In this document: piece after piece, positions 26,701 to 41,700 of the stretch
Layout of the letters: each line of letters starts with the position of its first letter
Numbering within the stretch: position 1 is the stretch's first letter
DNA from: Tigriopus japonicus
Lineage: Eukaryota; Arthropoda; Copepoda; Harpacticoida; Harpacticidae
Assembly (NCBI GenBank): GCA_010645155.1
Contig: CM021322.1
Coordinates: forward strand, 13,122,360 to 13,186,359
Reading direction: 5' to 3'
Length of the DNA: 64,000 nt
The notes under the pieces: generated by a model
Database searches by the model: none
What the model saw: only the letters and a program-made list of their open reading frames with translations
Told to the model about the DNA's origin: nothing
Position numbers and translations under genes: made by a program

Positions 26701-29700
26701 GTATGGCGGACATGGTAAATGTATGTGAAGGCCATTTATCCTGCTTTATCTCACGAGGTACAAGCGGCCCCAAATTTGGCACTCTGGATCATCTCAAATG
26801 GATAAAATGGTACCATGTGATATAAAATAGCAATGTGATCTGACCAAACAAGAGTTGTGGTTGGTTTCAAGTTTTTATCCATACCTTTGAAAGCGTGACG
26901 GTTGAAATATCTGGCGTTGCTTGTTCGGCAAAGACAATCCTTTAAAAAAAATCTAAGACTTCACCACCCTTAAATTCTGAGAAAAAAGCTACGGGGACCA
27001 TTAATTGTACTGGCAAAAAAGAACTGGCTTCTGTTGTAGTTGTTGCCATATTGTGGGCGGTCATAAATCTTGGGATGGTAATTTCATTGGATTAAACCCG
27101 CTTATCTGACGCCACACAAATCCGAATTTGCCACAAGTTTTTGCATCCTGACTTTCTCGCCAAGGAGCTTGTAATCAAATCATGAAACTGTAAGAGAGAA
27201 CTGAGAGTCCCTCTAAGGCTATGCATTAAAATCCAAACAGTTTGCTCGTCAAGAAATGCTTTCCGATTGCGATGTGGTTTTCGTGGAAAGTTTCAGCTCA
27301 TTTCCTGCATTTTTATGGCAACACTTCCAGATGTTGCGGCGTTTTCCATTTAAAACTTTTTTGAAGGCATCGCTAATCAGCACCGATTTATTCAGAGTGA
27401 CTAAGCTGGATCCGGCATATTTGGTAGAAATCCTCCAAATTCAAATCCCCCGCCATTTGTTCAGTTGCGGATGCGTAAACAACTTTGAATAGTAAATCGC
27501 GCCAAAAGGCTCAAGTGTCCATTTCTGTTTTCGTTGAGACTTCCAGCCCAACCTAAATCAAAGGCCACCTCCCTTGGTCAGATATTTTTTTCCGATAGTT
27601 TTCTCATTCTTCGGGTTGGACCGTTGCTTTTGTCGGAATCCCCAAAACGTTGACTTTGAAGAGGGACATTTTCCCCCACATTGGCCTTCTTTTTTCTCAC
27701 TCTCTTCCATCTTCCGACTTGTGAGTGCGGAACACGAAAGCAACCAAAATATTATTATCGATCTTTCCACTCCAGTTTGTGACTTCTTTTTCGACACCAA
27801 CCAAGGAATTTGGGAATGGTCTTTTTCCTAGTCCTAATCCTGGATTTGTTCTAATTTCCAGGGCGAAGCGATGAATCCAAGCAGAAACTAGCTAGTGGTT
27901 CTTTTGACGTCTTTGGAGCTGTTTCCGCTCATGAGAACTTTTAAGCAATTGGCCCTAATAACTGAAGAACATGGCCGCTGACTATGCATGAACTGAAGCT
28001 CACCACTCATTTGTCTTTCGCTCGAATATTTCTAAACTCTCCTCGTCCGCTACCCATTTCCTGCGCGCCTCCAATGGGACTAATAAAAAGTCCACAAATT
28101 ACATTCCCTAGACAGGCACCATTCATCCCAAGGCGTCGTAGTTCATATCCTTGCCTCACCTGGCTGCACTTGAAATAATTGTTCCACAATTGGAACATCG
28201 TGGTGTGGGAATGATGGCATTCCTGAAAATTCATTCCTCCCGTGGTATTTTGAATTCATACTCTCGAGAGTTTCGCCTAAATGAGAGATCCCCACTCATT
28301 TTAGGAATGTTTGTGGGCGACATGCGGTTATTTATTTCCACCCATTTGTATTTGAGGACATTTTTATTGCGTTCGTTATATGACGGAAATTAAGTGAGTG
28401 CTCCTTTCGTCGTTCGAATCTGAGAAGTTCGAAGTCGCTTCCCACGAGTTCACTTCTAATCTGCAAACTTGAGAGCGAACAAGAAGACTTGATTCTATTC
28501 AGCCGCGCCCTTCCATTAGAGACTTAATCCGCCATTATTCCATCCTCTTTCTCTTTCTCATTGAGCGCCACGATTTGTACTTGACAGAGCTAGGGGAAAA
28601 TCTACTGCAGGGAAAAATCGCAGGTCAAAAAGGTCCACAAATGCCATTTGAGATGCCAGTTGGAGAAAAGTCACTTCATTATTTCATATCTAGTCAGTGA
28701 ATGATTTGTTATCGGGAAGTATTTAGATAAAAAATTGAGGCTGACACAGATTCGATGAAAAGTTACCTCGGAATTCGGATGTCGAGAAAGCTCGGACTCA
28801 ATATCTAGTCAGACGTGAACGAGAATGTGACCCAAGTTTGGGATTCATTTGTACGAGACAGAGGATTGACTTCGTTGATGGAACCTGACAAACTTGCATG
28901 GTGGACAACGTTGACAAGCGAGGGAAATTAGATTAGAATGCAATCAATAAATAAGCTTTTTTCATCATTGGCCAAACGAGTACTCGATGAGACATACATA
29001 ACTGACGATTCTCTTAGCAAAGAAGATTTTCCTTGTCCTCCAAGGCTAGCAGTACAAACAAGAGAGCCCATGTTATCTGATTTGGCAATCTACTTTTTTC
29101 GACTCCTACTAGAGAATTACGCTCGCCTGACTTCCAAACCATTATTCATTTCCGCAGAACAAATACGTCGTTTTGGGCCTTTGGACTTCTAATAGTAGGT
29201 CCTTGATATTGATCCAGTGTGGGGACAGTAAGAACTTGGCCTTTTTCCCGGTGCTCCGGAAGAGTCGAGAGCCTTTTGTAAATGGAGAATGAGGATGCTT
29301 CTCAACCATGACACATCAGTATGTTAATGATATACAAATACTCTGAGCCACTTTGAATACTAAGGAGGAAGTGCCTTCTCGATTTCTTGCGAGTGTGTTC
29401 GAGGTACTCACTACAGTACTACTGTACGTTCGATTACATTCACACAGTGAACGTCAGAAGCTTTTCTTTTCTCGAGTTCTGCATATCTGAACATCACCTT
29501 GGTTGGTTCTCCTTTGGCCTCATGGTATTTGGATGTACTCATCCCACTCTTACTTGCAAACCTTGTGTGTGCGTGTTTCGAGGCTTTCCATCACATTGCT
29601 CGCTCACCCATGGTTCGCTATAATGAGCATTTCAGTCGTCAACGTTTCTCGGAGACCGAGTGGATTTAGTGTTATGCGTTTTCGATACCCCATTCCCCAC

Positions 29701-32700
29701 TCGACCAGGTTTTTGAAAAAGCGGCAACGACTCGAATACACATTATGCGGCCTTGATCCTCCTCGAGATTGAAAGTCTCAACGTGATAGGAAATGAACTT
29801 CTTTGCTGCGCTCGAAATTTTCAATATCCCTCCGGGTATGTTCTCGGCTCATCTTATGGTTTGGAGTTCCTGTCGTCAACATTGGGAGCGATCGACCCTA
29901 AGATCCGACCTCAAATTGGTTCTGTCAATTGCACCCGTTGTTGACTGTCCATGTACGTAATCCAGAAACAAACCAATAGGGCCAGATCGCTTTTTAAAGA
30001 GACACTGTCTAATACAGTTGAATTTCCCGAGCTGATTGATTTTTGGCTATGTCCAAGCTATGGCAAAGCACCAGGATTGATTTCTTGTGTCAGAAGGTCG
30101 TGATTTTCCATAATAGGAAGAGGTGAAGAAATGTCTAGAGACAAGGTGGCGGATCCTTCCACGCATATCCCATAAATATGTATGAGATTGCCCTGTATAT
30201 GTCACTCCCGTGGTGAGCAAAAGGTGTTCCTGAAGTCAAATTTTTGACAGGGTTCTCAAAATGAGGTAATAACAATGTGAAAGATGGCTGCCACAAGTGG
30301 GCACAGCCTAGAGCATCACTCTCAATTTTCATTGGCAGCTCTTGTCAAGGATGAATCAATCTTCATTTATCTCTAAATGTGTGCCAAAGAACCCTACTTT
30401 TCCAATTACAGTTTCAAGCTCAGGATTTCCATTCTTTGATTCCTTTTTTTTTTGAATTGACGTTGTTCCACCATCTCTTTGCAAATGTGTGAAAGGGCTC
30501 TGCTCAAGTATGGTGGTGCATATGTGGATGGTATAGAATGGAAATCGGATTAACCTCATACAATGTCACATTCCAAAGAGCTCCATTTCTTTGAACTTCT
30601 TTCAAAGGAACACCTTCAGAATTTTTACACCCATGGCCACTCTGAAAAATTGATTTGATGGTTGTGTTTTTTGTTCTTTTCTAGGTATGTAGGGTGGATC
30701 CCGAAAATCAACTAGAAGATCCCCAAAGAGATCAGGAAGGATTACCGTTAATAATAGAAAAGGGTCTGTGCCAAGGGGAATGAAGTTGGCTGTTACTTGA
30801 GGTTACTCCAGGATTTGTGTCATTTCCCTCAAAGCACTGGGGAAAGTCCAGACCAAGAAGAAGCAAGCTCAAGAACAGACATGGACAGATTTTAGTTCAA
30901 GTCAATTATTTGTGCCAGAAAGCATCATAAGTTGAAAATAGGGTTATGATTTATGGCTGTTTTTAACAACCGTAGCTCATATTTCATCAATATTTTTCTT
31001 GTACCACCAGGGTCCTGGGAGCGTGGTTCAGACTCTGAAGCAGAAAGAATTGCCTCCTCTCATTCTCATTACCTCTGGAAATGAAAGAACTATTGCAAAG
31101 TTTCTACCACAAATGAGCTCTGGAATGGCCGGATTTCCAAATAATGGTAGAACTAGGTCCACCAAAATTGGAAAGAGGAAACTCACAAAACAAAAAAAAT
31201 GTGTGAAATGTCTTGTCTAGCCTTTGCCCATCCTTTTTGACTTGAGTGGAAACATTAAGATGTGAGTGGTTGTTCTGGCTTCACACAAATGTCCAAAAAC
31301 CAATGAAATAAGGAAAACACTAAGAAGTGTTGTGGTTTGGCACACTCTGGTCTTTTTTGGATATTGTTGCTAGAAACACAACCAGTTTTGGCATAAATCA
31401 TCTCTAAACTTTCCTCTTGCAAACCAGATCAAACACTGGTAAAAAATGATGGGTTCTGTTTGAGGTCGATTAATCCGTGTACTTGCTCTCAAGGCAGGAA
31501 ATTTTGTCTGCGGCCTCCCTTGATGGTTCCTTTTACTTGGGTTCCCCAAGATTGGGTCGTAGAATTCAGGAAATTTCCAAAGTGCCTAGTGAGTGAGGTG
31601 AGGTGGAAGGACTAGTGTTCTCGATGAAAGTACCTCCACTCATGCTGAAATTGAGAGGATATTTCGCCAATGAAATCCACTAAAGCGCAGTCTGGAACAC
31701 TAGGGGATAAGAAACCAAAGAGGGAAGACTTCCACCTCATATAATTTGGAAGGGAAAACTTGATGGGCCCCGAACTTTTCTTTCCCAAGGGAGGGCAACA
31801 AATGGTCATAATTTTGTCTTTCAAGATGGCTCGTCTAGGCATTTTTGTCAAACATTCGAGCAAGATAGCGTCAGAAATAGTCGATGCTTCAAGCGTAGTT
31901 GGGTAAGATAAGGGCGAATTCTTTCCGACATACTTTGTCAATTTGCAAGACTTTGTTATAGCTTGCCTCGAGCGAACTTCGAAAACTAGATAGAAGCGCT
32001 TGGAATCTCAAAAAGAGCTCTCAATTTCTGGGATCCTCAATCTTTGTGGTCAAGCAATCCATGTTGGATATACGAACGTAGAAGAGGCTCTTTTGGCTCA
32101 CAATTACTTAATCAAATATTGACGGGTTCAGTGGAAACATGTTTTCAGAGAGGCTAGGAGTTTCTTTGGGCAAACATGGTTGTGCTTTAGTTTGGAAATG
32201 AGTTGCAGTACCATCATGCCCCCACATATGTTCCCAATAAAGAGTGGAAGCTCGTAAATCCTTGGTTCATGCGCATGAAGTTCTTTCCTTCATGTTTGTG
32301 TTAAATACAAGGTAGGGCCGTTCTCAAGGCGAGATTTGTGTGCAAACAACGTTGTATGAGCCCGATATAGAGCGCGATGTTGGTTAACCAAATGGCCAAA
32401 ATGGGATAGGAAAACAACCACTTGAAGATTTAGAAAGCAAGAACAATATTTGCTGAGAGGAAAGGGCTCAGCCCAAAAGTGAAAGAGATTTACCTCAGCT
32501 CTCATCGGTCAGATCGGATCTGCCAAAAGGCTCGAAAACTACAGGCGATACGGGACGCATTGGGATCTCATTTGCACTCGTGCTCTTTCTTTTCTCGTAA
32601 TGATCATGGTCAGTCCGAGTGGACAAATTTATTACTGGGCTTGACTCCTTTTCTTGGTCACTTCGTTTCCGGGGACCAAGTGTTCCTCTTGATTTAACAG

Positions 32701-35700
32701 AAGACCGTTTTATTGTGTGGTTCCACAACCACTCCATTGAGGGTGAGTAAGTCAGCTAGCTCCACAATGGTTCCGAAATGGATTCTCAAGACAGTTCAGT
32801 GCGAGGATGGTTGAGGATCACGTGCGATAGGGTGATTCGTCGTCGTCGCCTTTGGAATCTAAGTAAATGAGATTATTGTCCTCACGTTGATGTCAAAAGC
32901 CAAGTGAGGTCGTCGAGCTAAATTGAATCTCTTTCCATCAAAAGGCTCGTCTTGGGTTCGCTCTCGCTTGCTCTTTCGTTCCCTCACGCTGTGTGGGAAG
33001 AAGCTCGTTCCTCACCAATGGAAAGATACCAACCAACCAACGAGCAGCCGAGTCTCAGACTGGCATGAAAAGAGACGAAATCTTGTCGCTTTCTTAGGAA
33101 TTCTATGCTCCGAATGTGTTCTGAGCTCACTTGGAGGTCTGTTAATGGAGGATATTAGATTTGAGATAAGACCAGCGTTTTTTGACTCGAGCAAATCCAA
33201 GGAAATGGACGATGTCTCGAAGCGATCTTTTTATACCGGTTTGGTGCCCCTCCCCCAGAAGAAGAAAAAAAGAGATCACCACCTAAAAGCTTTCTAACTT
33301 TTCCTTGATGACTTCATGTATAGCTTCTCACATCTCCCGAGTGACCTAGTGAGTGAGTGAGTCAAGTTAAGTCGGCTTTCTTGGCGCTTGGGGAGTGCAA
33401 CTTGTCGGAGTGGGTCTTCATTTTTTCAAAGTTTGTGGCTTTGGGTGGGAAGAAGGCCATCTCAAAGATTAATTTCCAGCTCCTTTCATGGGCTTAACGA
33501 GGTTCTGTTGCTTCGTTAATGAACACTAATTAAATGCCAGCTCATGCATTGACTTCAGACCGAAGATATCTGAAGACATTTGGTAACAATTTGCCCATTG
33601 CTGCTCATGCTCATCGTGATCACTCTTTCTCTTTGAGGGGGAAAATGTCCGGGAATACTCACTACATGCGTACTTACCTACTTACTCACTTACTCAGGAA
33701 CAGCCTCGAGGATGAGCTCGTTCTTGCCGTTATTCATCAGAGAAAAGTAATTAAAGTTTGCTGGGAAATGACAACACGGACAAGTAAGGTGTGGAATGAT
33801 TGAGCGAAAATGCAGTGCTGCAGACAAATATGACGAAAGTCGGGAAAAACAAAATGCTTCGGGGGAAAAAATAACAACTCTCTTTGAGGGTGTCAAATGC
33901 ATACCTTGGTATCGTAACCCAACGACGTGCTTGGAGCTATCGATAACGACTGTTACTTTTGGCTCAAGCGTATGGGAACTTGGAAGCTCTGCCAAAAAAG
34001 GCCTCCGAGAGTGCCAAAGATGAGAAGCCTTACAATTTGCCGTAGCCTCATTTTCATGGGCGATGCACTAAAAGTAATTTTCTTTAATGCAAAAAACTAG
34101 TCCTTGACGAAGTCGTTTCAGCACTCATTCATCGAAAGCAATACTTCGAGTAGATGAAGTAGGACCTGCGTTGTCGTATCATTCTGGCCAGGCACAATGG
34201 ATGGCATTTTTTCCCCAATATATCGGTCTTGGACAAGTTTGAGGCCTGTTTACGTTAGTGCACGAGGAACGACTCGACCAATCTCTTGGTCCAAAACGGA
34301 CCAGCCTCGTTGGCTTTATGTGGTCAACTGAGGGGCATGTATGGAAATAAATGACCAAACATGATGCTTTTGGCATTATCTTGTGCCTGGAGACTCCATC
34401 AAGACCCCTCCTGGCTTGCTTGGCTGCTTGGAACAAGGTCAAATTGGATCACTGAGGATGTTCCTCGGCAAAATGATCCCAGCACATTTGGGTTGCAAAA
34501 TCAATTTCGACCGTGTTTTTGTTTGCCCAACTCCTTGAGATCCTCTTGGGGAAAAGTCTCTATTGAACGAGAATGGTCAAGTCTGTTTTTTCAGTGTTAG
34601 CCACTTGTTACGAGTGAGCCTTCCCAAGATAATGAATGCCGTACTGTTCAAGTACCCCTCAGTTCAGAGTTCAGGCGATGCGCTCGTAGAGGCGAGCAAT
34701 AATTATCCCGAAAGGTAATTAGGTTCACGGATCTGGCCATGTTTGTTTTGGAATGAGAGAGGGAGCCTTGCACCGAATAAATGAAGGACGAGAGACTTGT
34801 TGGGGAGACAGACAGACCAGAAGGCAAAGAGAACGAGCGAGCGAGCGAGATCTCTCCTCATGATGCTTTTGAAAGACTAACTGGATGGAACCTAATAACA
34901 AATAGCCTAATTAGATTTTCAAAAGAGATCCCTGTCATTGCAACGGCGCGTGCGAAGGTTACTGGTCTATCGTGTACCTCGGAGAAGCACTCACATCGGA
35001 ATACCATTTTCGTTCCATCTTTTTCTAGTAAACTTGTTCCAGGAAAGAAATATTGGAAACAGATAGGCAGGCGAAGGTGGGACGAGACAGGGGGCAAAAA
35101 TGGGTTTCCAGCAATATCCAAACGTGCGATCGGAGAGAATGGGAACATGATGAAGGTGTCCTTATCTCAAGTTGGGAAGCCAACCTCAAACCAAACCACC
35201 CAAGAGACCTTCTCCAATGACACTCACTCACGGATGGGTGGACGGACTGTGGCACCTGCTTCAAAGATTGCTGGAACACTGTCACTGGCCTGGTCCTCTT
35301 CATATTGGTAAAGTCAAAAACAGCCTGGCACAAAGGTCTCTGGGTCAATGGACACGGTACATGTTTAAGAACCATGCTAAAAGGGAGATTTTTCCCCTAT
35401 TCCAACGAGTGCTTGCTTTAATCCGTTTTAGACCAAAGACCTCGTTGAGCCCATGTCGTGCTCTGTTCATAGACATACCTCTTCTCTTTGACATTCCTCC
35501 GACCAGCAAGGGCATTATGCAAAGGGGTGGGGCACAAGAGAAATGCCGTGAGAATGCCATTGTGGAAAAATGTGCCCCTTTCATTAGCGTGAAAGCCTCT
35601 TTCATCTTTCTACTTGGCCTCGAAGAAAAGTAAATGAGCACCTGAGAGCTTGGACCATGGGTCAAGAATTCATACCAGGCCACTAATTTGCAGTTTTACT

Positions 35701-38700
35701 CTTGGATAACTTTGAAACGAAGTGAAAGTGAAAGGCACTAACATTGTTTGGTATCAATAATAAGTTGAGGTTCATACTTCTTACAGATAGCTTCTTCCAT
35801 GTGTAAGGTCTACCTACACACGTTCACGAATACACTAACATCGTCTATGTTGTTGTATGTAGTAGAAAGATGATCGATAGGACGCTTTGTTCCATTCAGA
35901 GAGCAACGATATTTGTTTGCTCCTGGAAAAAAATTGCCCCGGAGAACACAATAACTCATTTTCCCTGAGGCATGCAACATCAATGTGGCAATAACAGTAA
36001 TGATGTAGCAATGACAGAAGTGGCACATTTGTTTGCCCCAGAAGTGCCTCGTAGTGTGCACATGTAGTTGGAACAGTGCGAGAGTGGTCCCAGTGAGATT
36101 GGTGAGAATGTCGAGCGAGTGGTGTTAAGAGTGTCGTGGGTCGTGGCTTCGTTGGAACAAGTCGAGCAATGCTTTCGTGGTTCCACTCCGTGACGATGGA
36201 TGGTGCCTTGACGAGGAGTGATCGTAAAAGAGTGGAGAAAGAGAATCATGAAAAGAGCCCCAAGAGTGTGAGGCCAATGAATGCACTAATTATTGTTCCA
36301 AGCTCAAACTATAGGGTCGTCTGTCAAAGATCGATGGAAAGCTTGGATGGACCTTCCAAGGCGACAACGATGCAGCATGCGATACTATGTGAAACTAACT
36401 GATTTGATGTTTTCAATCTCCATTTTTGATTTCGTCTCACGAAGATTCCTACTCTACGTTGAACGGAACTACTTCGAAGTTACATGGAAAAACTGATTTC
36501 GGTTTTGCCCGAGGGTAGAAAATCAAGATTGATCTTGAAGAATATCCTACTTCCTATATTTAGTTATAAAAGTTTGTGGTACTTTGAACGTTGATTTTTC
36601 AGCCTTGGTACTTTTCGTTCAAAAATCCTATATAAAAAGGACTTTTCTCAATTTGATACCAGCTTTACCATAGAAAAGTAATCAATTAGTTTGCCCAGAT
36701 CTGCTTGAAAAATCGAGAGAAAGGTACTATTCATCTAGTTGCCTCGCCTGGATTTTCTTGCAACGAATGAATGAATATCAGAAGCTCTTGGTAAGAGAGG
36801 TAACTTGGAGCCCCCACTGAGTAATGCTGGGCTTTGTGTGAGAAGTTTGGAACACTTTCAGATCAGATTTGTTTGATCGATTAAGCTGTTTTTCTGGAAC
36901 CGAGAAAAGTAAACTTGGAGCTTGCCTCTTCTCCTTCTCCTCCAGTTGTCCATTGGTTTGCCTAGCAAGCCTCGGATTTCCTGCTTTGGTTGCACCGCCC
37001 TTCCTGTACTTCCAGTTCCAAGCTCCCAAAAAATACAAAAATAAGCACATCATGGAAAATGCTGGAATGGTCAAGTTTGTCCCAAAAATCCGTCCATTGT
37101 GCAGGCAACATGGCTGACAAAGAGGAGCAATCTCGAACTTGCTTGAAATCTATGGTGGGTTGAAAACTACCAACGACTACCTTGGCTTTGGGCTGTGGTT
37201 GTTTTCTTTATTTTGCCTGAACAACAAAAAGTTGGCCAAAAATAAGCGAACTCGTTCCATGGAAGGCCATCCTCGTAGACGATGGCAGCCTTTTCTCGGC
37301 CACGTCCTCCTTCGATGGCGGTGTTCCCTAGAGCAACATGGCGGAAAGCTGGCTGGAAAATGAATATCTCGATCAAACGCCGAAGTACATCGTTCTTCCG
37401 TGACAAAAGTTGTTCCCATAATTCATTTGGAACAACTTCCATCCAGCGTTTCTGGTGCTCCCTAAAAGAGGATCCCTCGTCTGGAGAGGCAAAAAATATT
37501 GTCAACAATCGTAAAGATCATCATGGTACTGGCAAAGCCCTAGAGGCAAGAAACCGAACCCTGATTGTGGGTTGTGTAATCGATACCTAAGGACCAACCA
37601 TCCAAGTAGCCGCCATGAAACTCGGAGACCGACCGACCAAAGGCACGCCGCCACCAAATAAAAGTTGGCCTGTTGGCCTCGAACATGTAGATTCAAGACC
37701 ACAAGTCTCATGAGTGAGTTTGCCACTTCATTGGACAGGCTTTCTCGTGCATGATGAAGTAATGGTTGTTGTTGTTTCTGTTGTTATTGTTGTCAGGGTA
37801 GAAGGAGTTGTTGGAGGAGTGGGGCAAGAAGTCGACGTCGACGTTTCTCGTTCCACTTAATTATTTCTCATCCTGGAACAAAACAACTCGAGGCAATCTT
37901 GGAAAGCAATTTAGCTTGAGCTGACTTTTCAAGGAAGGTCTCTACTAAATGTTCACCACAGAGCACCACTTATTGGTATTATTATTTCTTTAGAGTGCAA
38001 TCAAAAATGGTCCGAACATCCGGTTGCCAAAAGAGCACGCGGTAAATACACCATTTTCACAGAATACACCCACTCTATCCCCTCTACGAATGCCATCCAT
38101 CTTATTTAGACGGCTGAATATCTAACCGCATCCACTACGAGTTCGATCAAAATTCCCAAAGGGGTCATTTTAGTCAGTGAGACACTGAATCACGGAGAAT
38201 ATATTGCATCTTCAAAGTCAAAAGGTTTCAGTCTCAATCTCAGAGACGAAACCAAGTTCAAGTGGAAGCAAATTGTGGGTCAATAATGTGAAGATCTGCA
38301 GAAAAAAAGATCAAGTCATTGTTTATAACGAACGTTATTCACCTAGTATTTCGTTCCAAGTGTCCTTTGAAGGCCATAAACGTCTTTTTCTCGAAAATGA
38401 GTCGCGGAATTCCAGCTTTCGACAAAACTTATTGTTGCTTTTTATTTCCCCAGTCCTTGGCCTCGTTTTGCCTCGTTCGCTCACGTGGTCCATCTATCCA
38501 TGATCTTGATATGCTCTAAAGGTGACATGTTCCTAATCCTGCGTGTCTTTTAGACGAAGATCAGTGCATATTTCTATTGCCAGAGAGACGAAAGGTGATA
38601 TGTATGTTCTGTAGAGGGAACTAACTGCCAGGGTTGCCAATCCGAAGGTCTAATCCCTCCCAATAACGTCTAAGTACTGGTCTTTCACGAGAGGAAATCT

Positions 38701-41700
38701 CAAAAATGTACTTACATATCTCAAGTAATCAGCCTCGAGGTGAGGGGCACAGCTCTATCCACTTTACTGTCGCTCTCAATCCAAAGAAAGTGACGGAGAT
38801 CCCGGTTTAGCCAAAGTGACATTGGGGATGAGTCTTGACTGAAGCAATTTGTTACAACGAGGGCAAGCTTACTTTATATTTCTGCAAGCGACACTCGTAC
38901 CCCAAGTGAAAGGAGCATCTTACTTGCGAGTTGGGCATGTTTTCAAGTATTAATGAATGTGTTTCACTGACTCATCTTCTGATTTTGTGCCCGATGAAAA
39001 ACAAATATATGCCATTACTCATATCCTTTCACGGAGCAGGAAAAAATGAGGATTGAGATAGTTGTTTCTAAGAAATGCACGGTACCTTTCTTAAATCAAA
39101 TCCGCTTGCAAAACCCTGTATTGGAAAAGGTCAAATGTCACGACATCAAGAGTTGACAAAAATCTCGCATAGACTTGGGATTAATGTGATATCTTTCACT
39201 TCCATTCCAGAAATCAGTCGCGTCCAATCGGGTGGTTCCAAATTAGGTGGACTTGGGTATTTGGAGAATCGCGATCCCATCAAGTATGTGGACGTCTATC
39301 GTGAAAGACCCATTCGTCTCACAGTCAGAGTTCTTGTACCAGTTCGAGAACATCCTAAGGTTCGTGTTGCAATTTGCACTAGGTTTTGTGAATAACAGTC
39401 AACATGACGCGCTAAATCTTTCGGAACTTTAAATAGTGGTTACCAAACCTAATCAAATATGTGACTTGGAAACACACCTTTACTTATTGTACCAATGGAA
39501 TCTTTGGAACAAATCAAACTTGATTCCATTGAGATTGCGGCCTTTTTTATGGAGTCTCTGATTGTCTCAGTGGGACACAAGATCAAGCGTTTGATAATAA
39601 CAGCTTCAAGTTTTTGCTCCCTGCTTTGGACCCAAGTGTCATAAATGTCCGGTCAATGTCGTGCAATGATACTTTTTCTCGTGGCCGGTGAAAAATTGAG
39701 TTGGTCCAGTTCTTGAGGCTGGTCATCAGTTCTCGATTGAGGGAAACCTCCCATAAGAAAAGGAGGTTTTCCCAACAAATAGACTCATCTCGGAGTAAAC
39801 ATTACAAAAAATGCTTTTCTGTTGGGCTCATTTCTCTCGTTGGATCGCTTTGACGAGCGAAAGCTTCTGGCGAACAATACACGACACAGACTGATTTCCA
39901 TTTCACCCTGAATTTCCAGCCCAATTTCGCTATTCGTCTTTGAAGTACGGCCTTTGGCAGGTCGTTTTTTCAGGCAAATATTTCAAACAAACCTGTGTCA
40001 ACAGGAGTCGTTCGTTATAAGGTCTTTCTACACGGCAGACATGCCTTCCAATGAGCCCAGGGAAACGAAGAAAGGTAGATTTGAGTTTGGGTATGGGTGG
40101 GGGAAAAAGGGAGGAGGAGAGGGGGGATCTATTGAACGGCTCTCACAATGTTAAAGCATCCGTCTTAGCTTCTGGCTTTTTCCAATCTCGCATTCCTCAG
40201 AAATTGAGGAAAAAAGTAGTTTACTACAACAAAAGAACTTGGGTGCATTTTGGAATGCTTATTCAGCGTCTTTAGTGCAGGTCATCCATGCTTGAAAATG
40301 GAGCATTTTAATCAAGGACTTTATCAAACAAATAAGCTCGAAATCAGGGGACCAACCAATTCGAAACCACAGGGTCTCTTCCTCGTTTGCTCACAGATGC
40401 CACTAGAAAACGTTGAGTAGTTTTTAGGCCATTGATGTTGGCATGAATTGGTCATCACAAGGTTGTGTCCAATTGAAGTGCTCAAAAGAGAGGGGCCATT
40501 TTGTCATTTACTTTAATGGACCATTTCACTTTTCGACGTTAGTGTGATGCTCATCTCAAAAGGCCAGATTTAAAGCTTTTTGCCAATGGCTATGATTCCA
40601 AATAACACTTTGTGCCATTTGGAAAATTGGGTAGATCTACACGTACAGTAAATAGCAATGGCTCGTTCGTTCCTTCATCTCCTCTCTACCCGAAAAATCT
40701 GTTCAGTTCCCCTCTGTCGACCTTTCTAAATGACAAAGACGAAGTAGATCTCGTACGAAATGAACTGGTAAAGTCCACCAAAGGATGGTTGCTCCGTTAA
40801 TGCACTATTAAAAAGAAATGGATTAACTCGACTGCCTCTTTGTCAAGACTCTAGCCATGTTTTCTTTGAACCACACAAGATTGTCTCGTCTTACTGAGTA
40901 TTCGGATTTTACAAACATCACGAAGGTAGAGCTTGCGTATAGTTTCGGTTTCTTTTTGATAGTGCAAGGGATATTTTGGTCACAGGACAATCAAGACCAA
41001 CATTGCCGACTAGCCTTTTGGCCATTTCCCTGTTAACCCCATATTCCTTTCCATTCAGGAACATCGCAGAAATCGCTTGTCAAGGGATGAAAGTGGAACA
41101 AAGTGGTAAATGAGAGTGACCGAGCTGAAACTGGAAATGAGCATTTCTGTTGAAAACATCACTATCTATTGTCTCACAAATGTTGAAACACGAACAAATG
41201 ACTCCACTTGAATGAAACCCGTGTTTCTGATTCGTTTCAGTTCAATTTTGTGGGCAAACTTTTGGGACCAAAGGGCAACTCAATGAAGAGACTCCAAGAA
41301 GAGACGATGACAAAGATGGCCGTCTTGGGACGAGGATCCATGAGGGACAAACAAAAGGTAATGGATCGATCGTTGTTCTTTGTCTTCAAAAAACCGCTCC
41401 AATCTATGTGGTTTTACTCGAGGGGCCTTAGTCTTACATGAGGAACATTTACAAATCAGTTTTTATAAATCTTTGTTGGCACCAATCGTTTAGAAAAAGA
41501 CATACCTCCCACAACTAAAACCTAATATTGGGTAATCCGTGCCCAATATGTCCTGACAACGTGAAACACCCAAAAAAGCAAAAAAACATTGGCCAACGGT
41601 CTTCACCAAAGAACCGTTTTTGTGGCCTTGTCAACGAGTAAGGACTAAGGACGGAGATTTTAGATCTGATCCTTTTTTTGTTGTCCTCCTTGCGCTACTA

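Larger units (their letters stand above)
8704..39210 (+). other. intron 1 of the KHDRBS-like gene, 30.5 kb
   Basis: This GT-AG intron splits codon 141. At over 30 kb it is far longer than the other three (1.9, 1.2 and 1.3 kb). Contents I can support are the TA-flanked elements at 18510-19182 and 25235-25534, microsatellites (10956-10988, 25182-25199), and two minus-strand stretches that look weakly coding (9218-10470 and 37167-37508). The remainder has only short overlapping frames without motifs. Such introns often carry enhancers or alternative first exons, but none can be identified from sequence alone. Confidence 0.75.

Noticed and set aside
28938..29192. 84-codon plus-strand frame beginning [20 protein letters not shown]
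   Set aside because: Composition is plausible but there is no recognised family, no splice context and the length is within chance expectation for this region.
34781..35311. 176-codon plus-strand open frame in intron 1
   Set aside because: Composition is low-complexity and charged with no domain. Equally long frames overlap it on the minus strand, and no splice or start context supports it.
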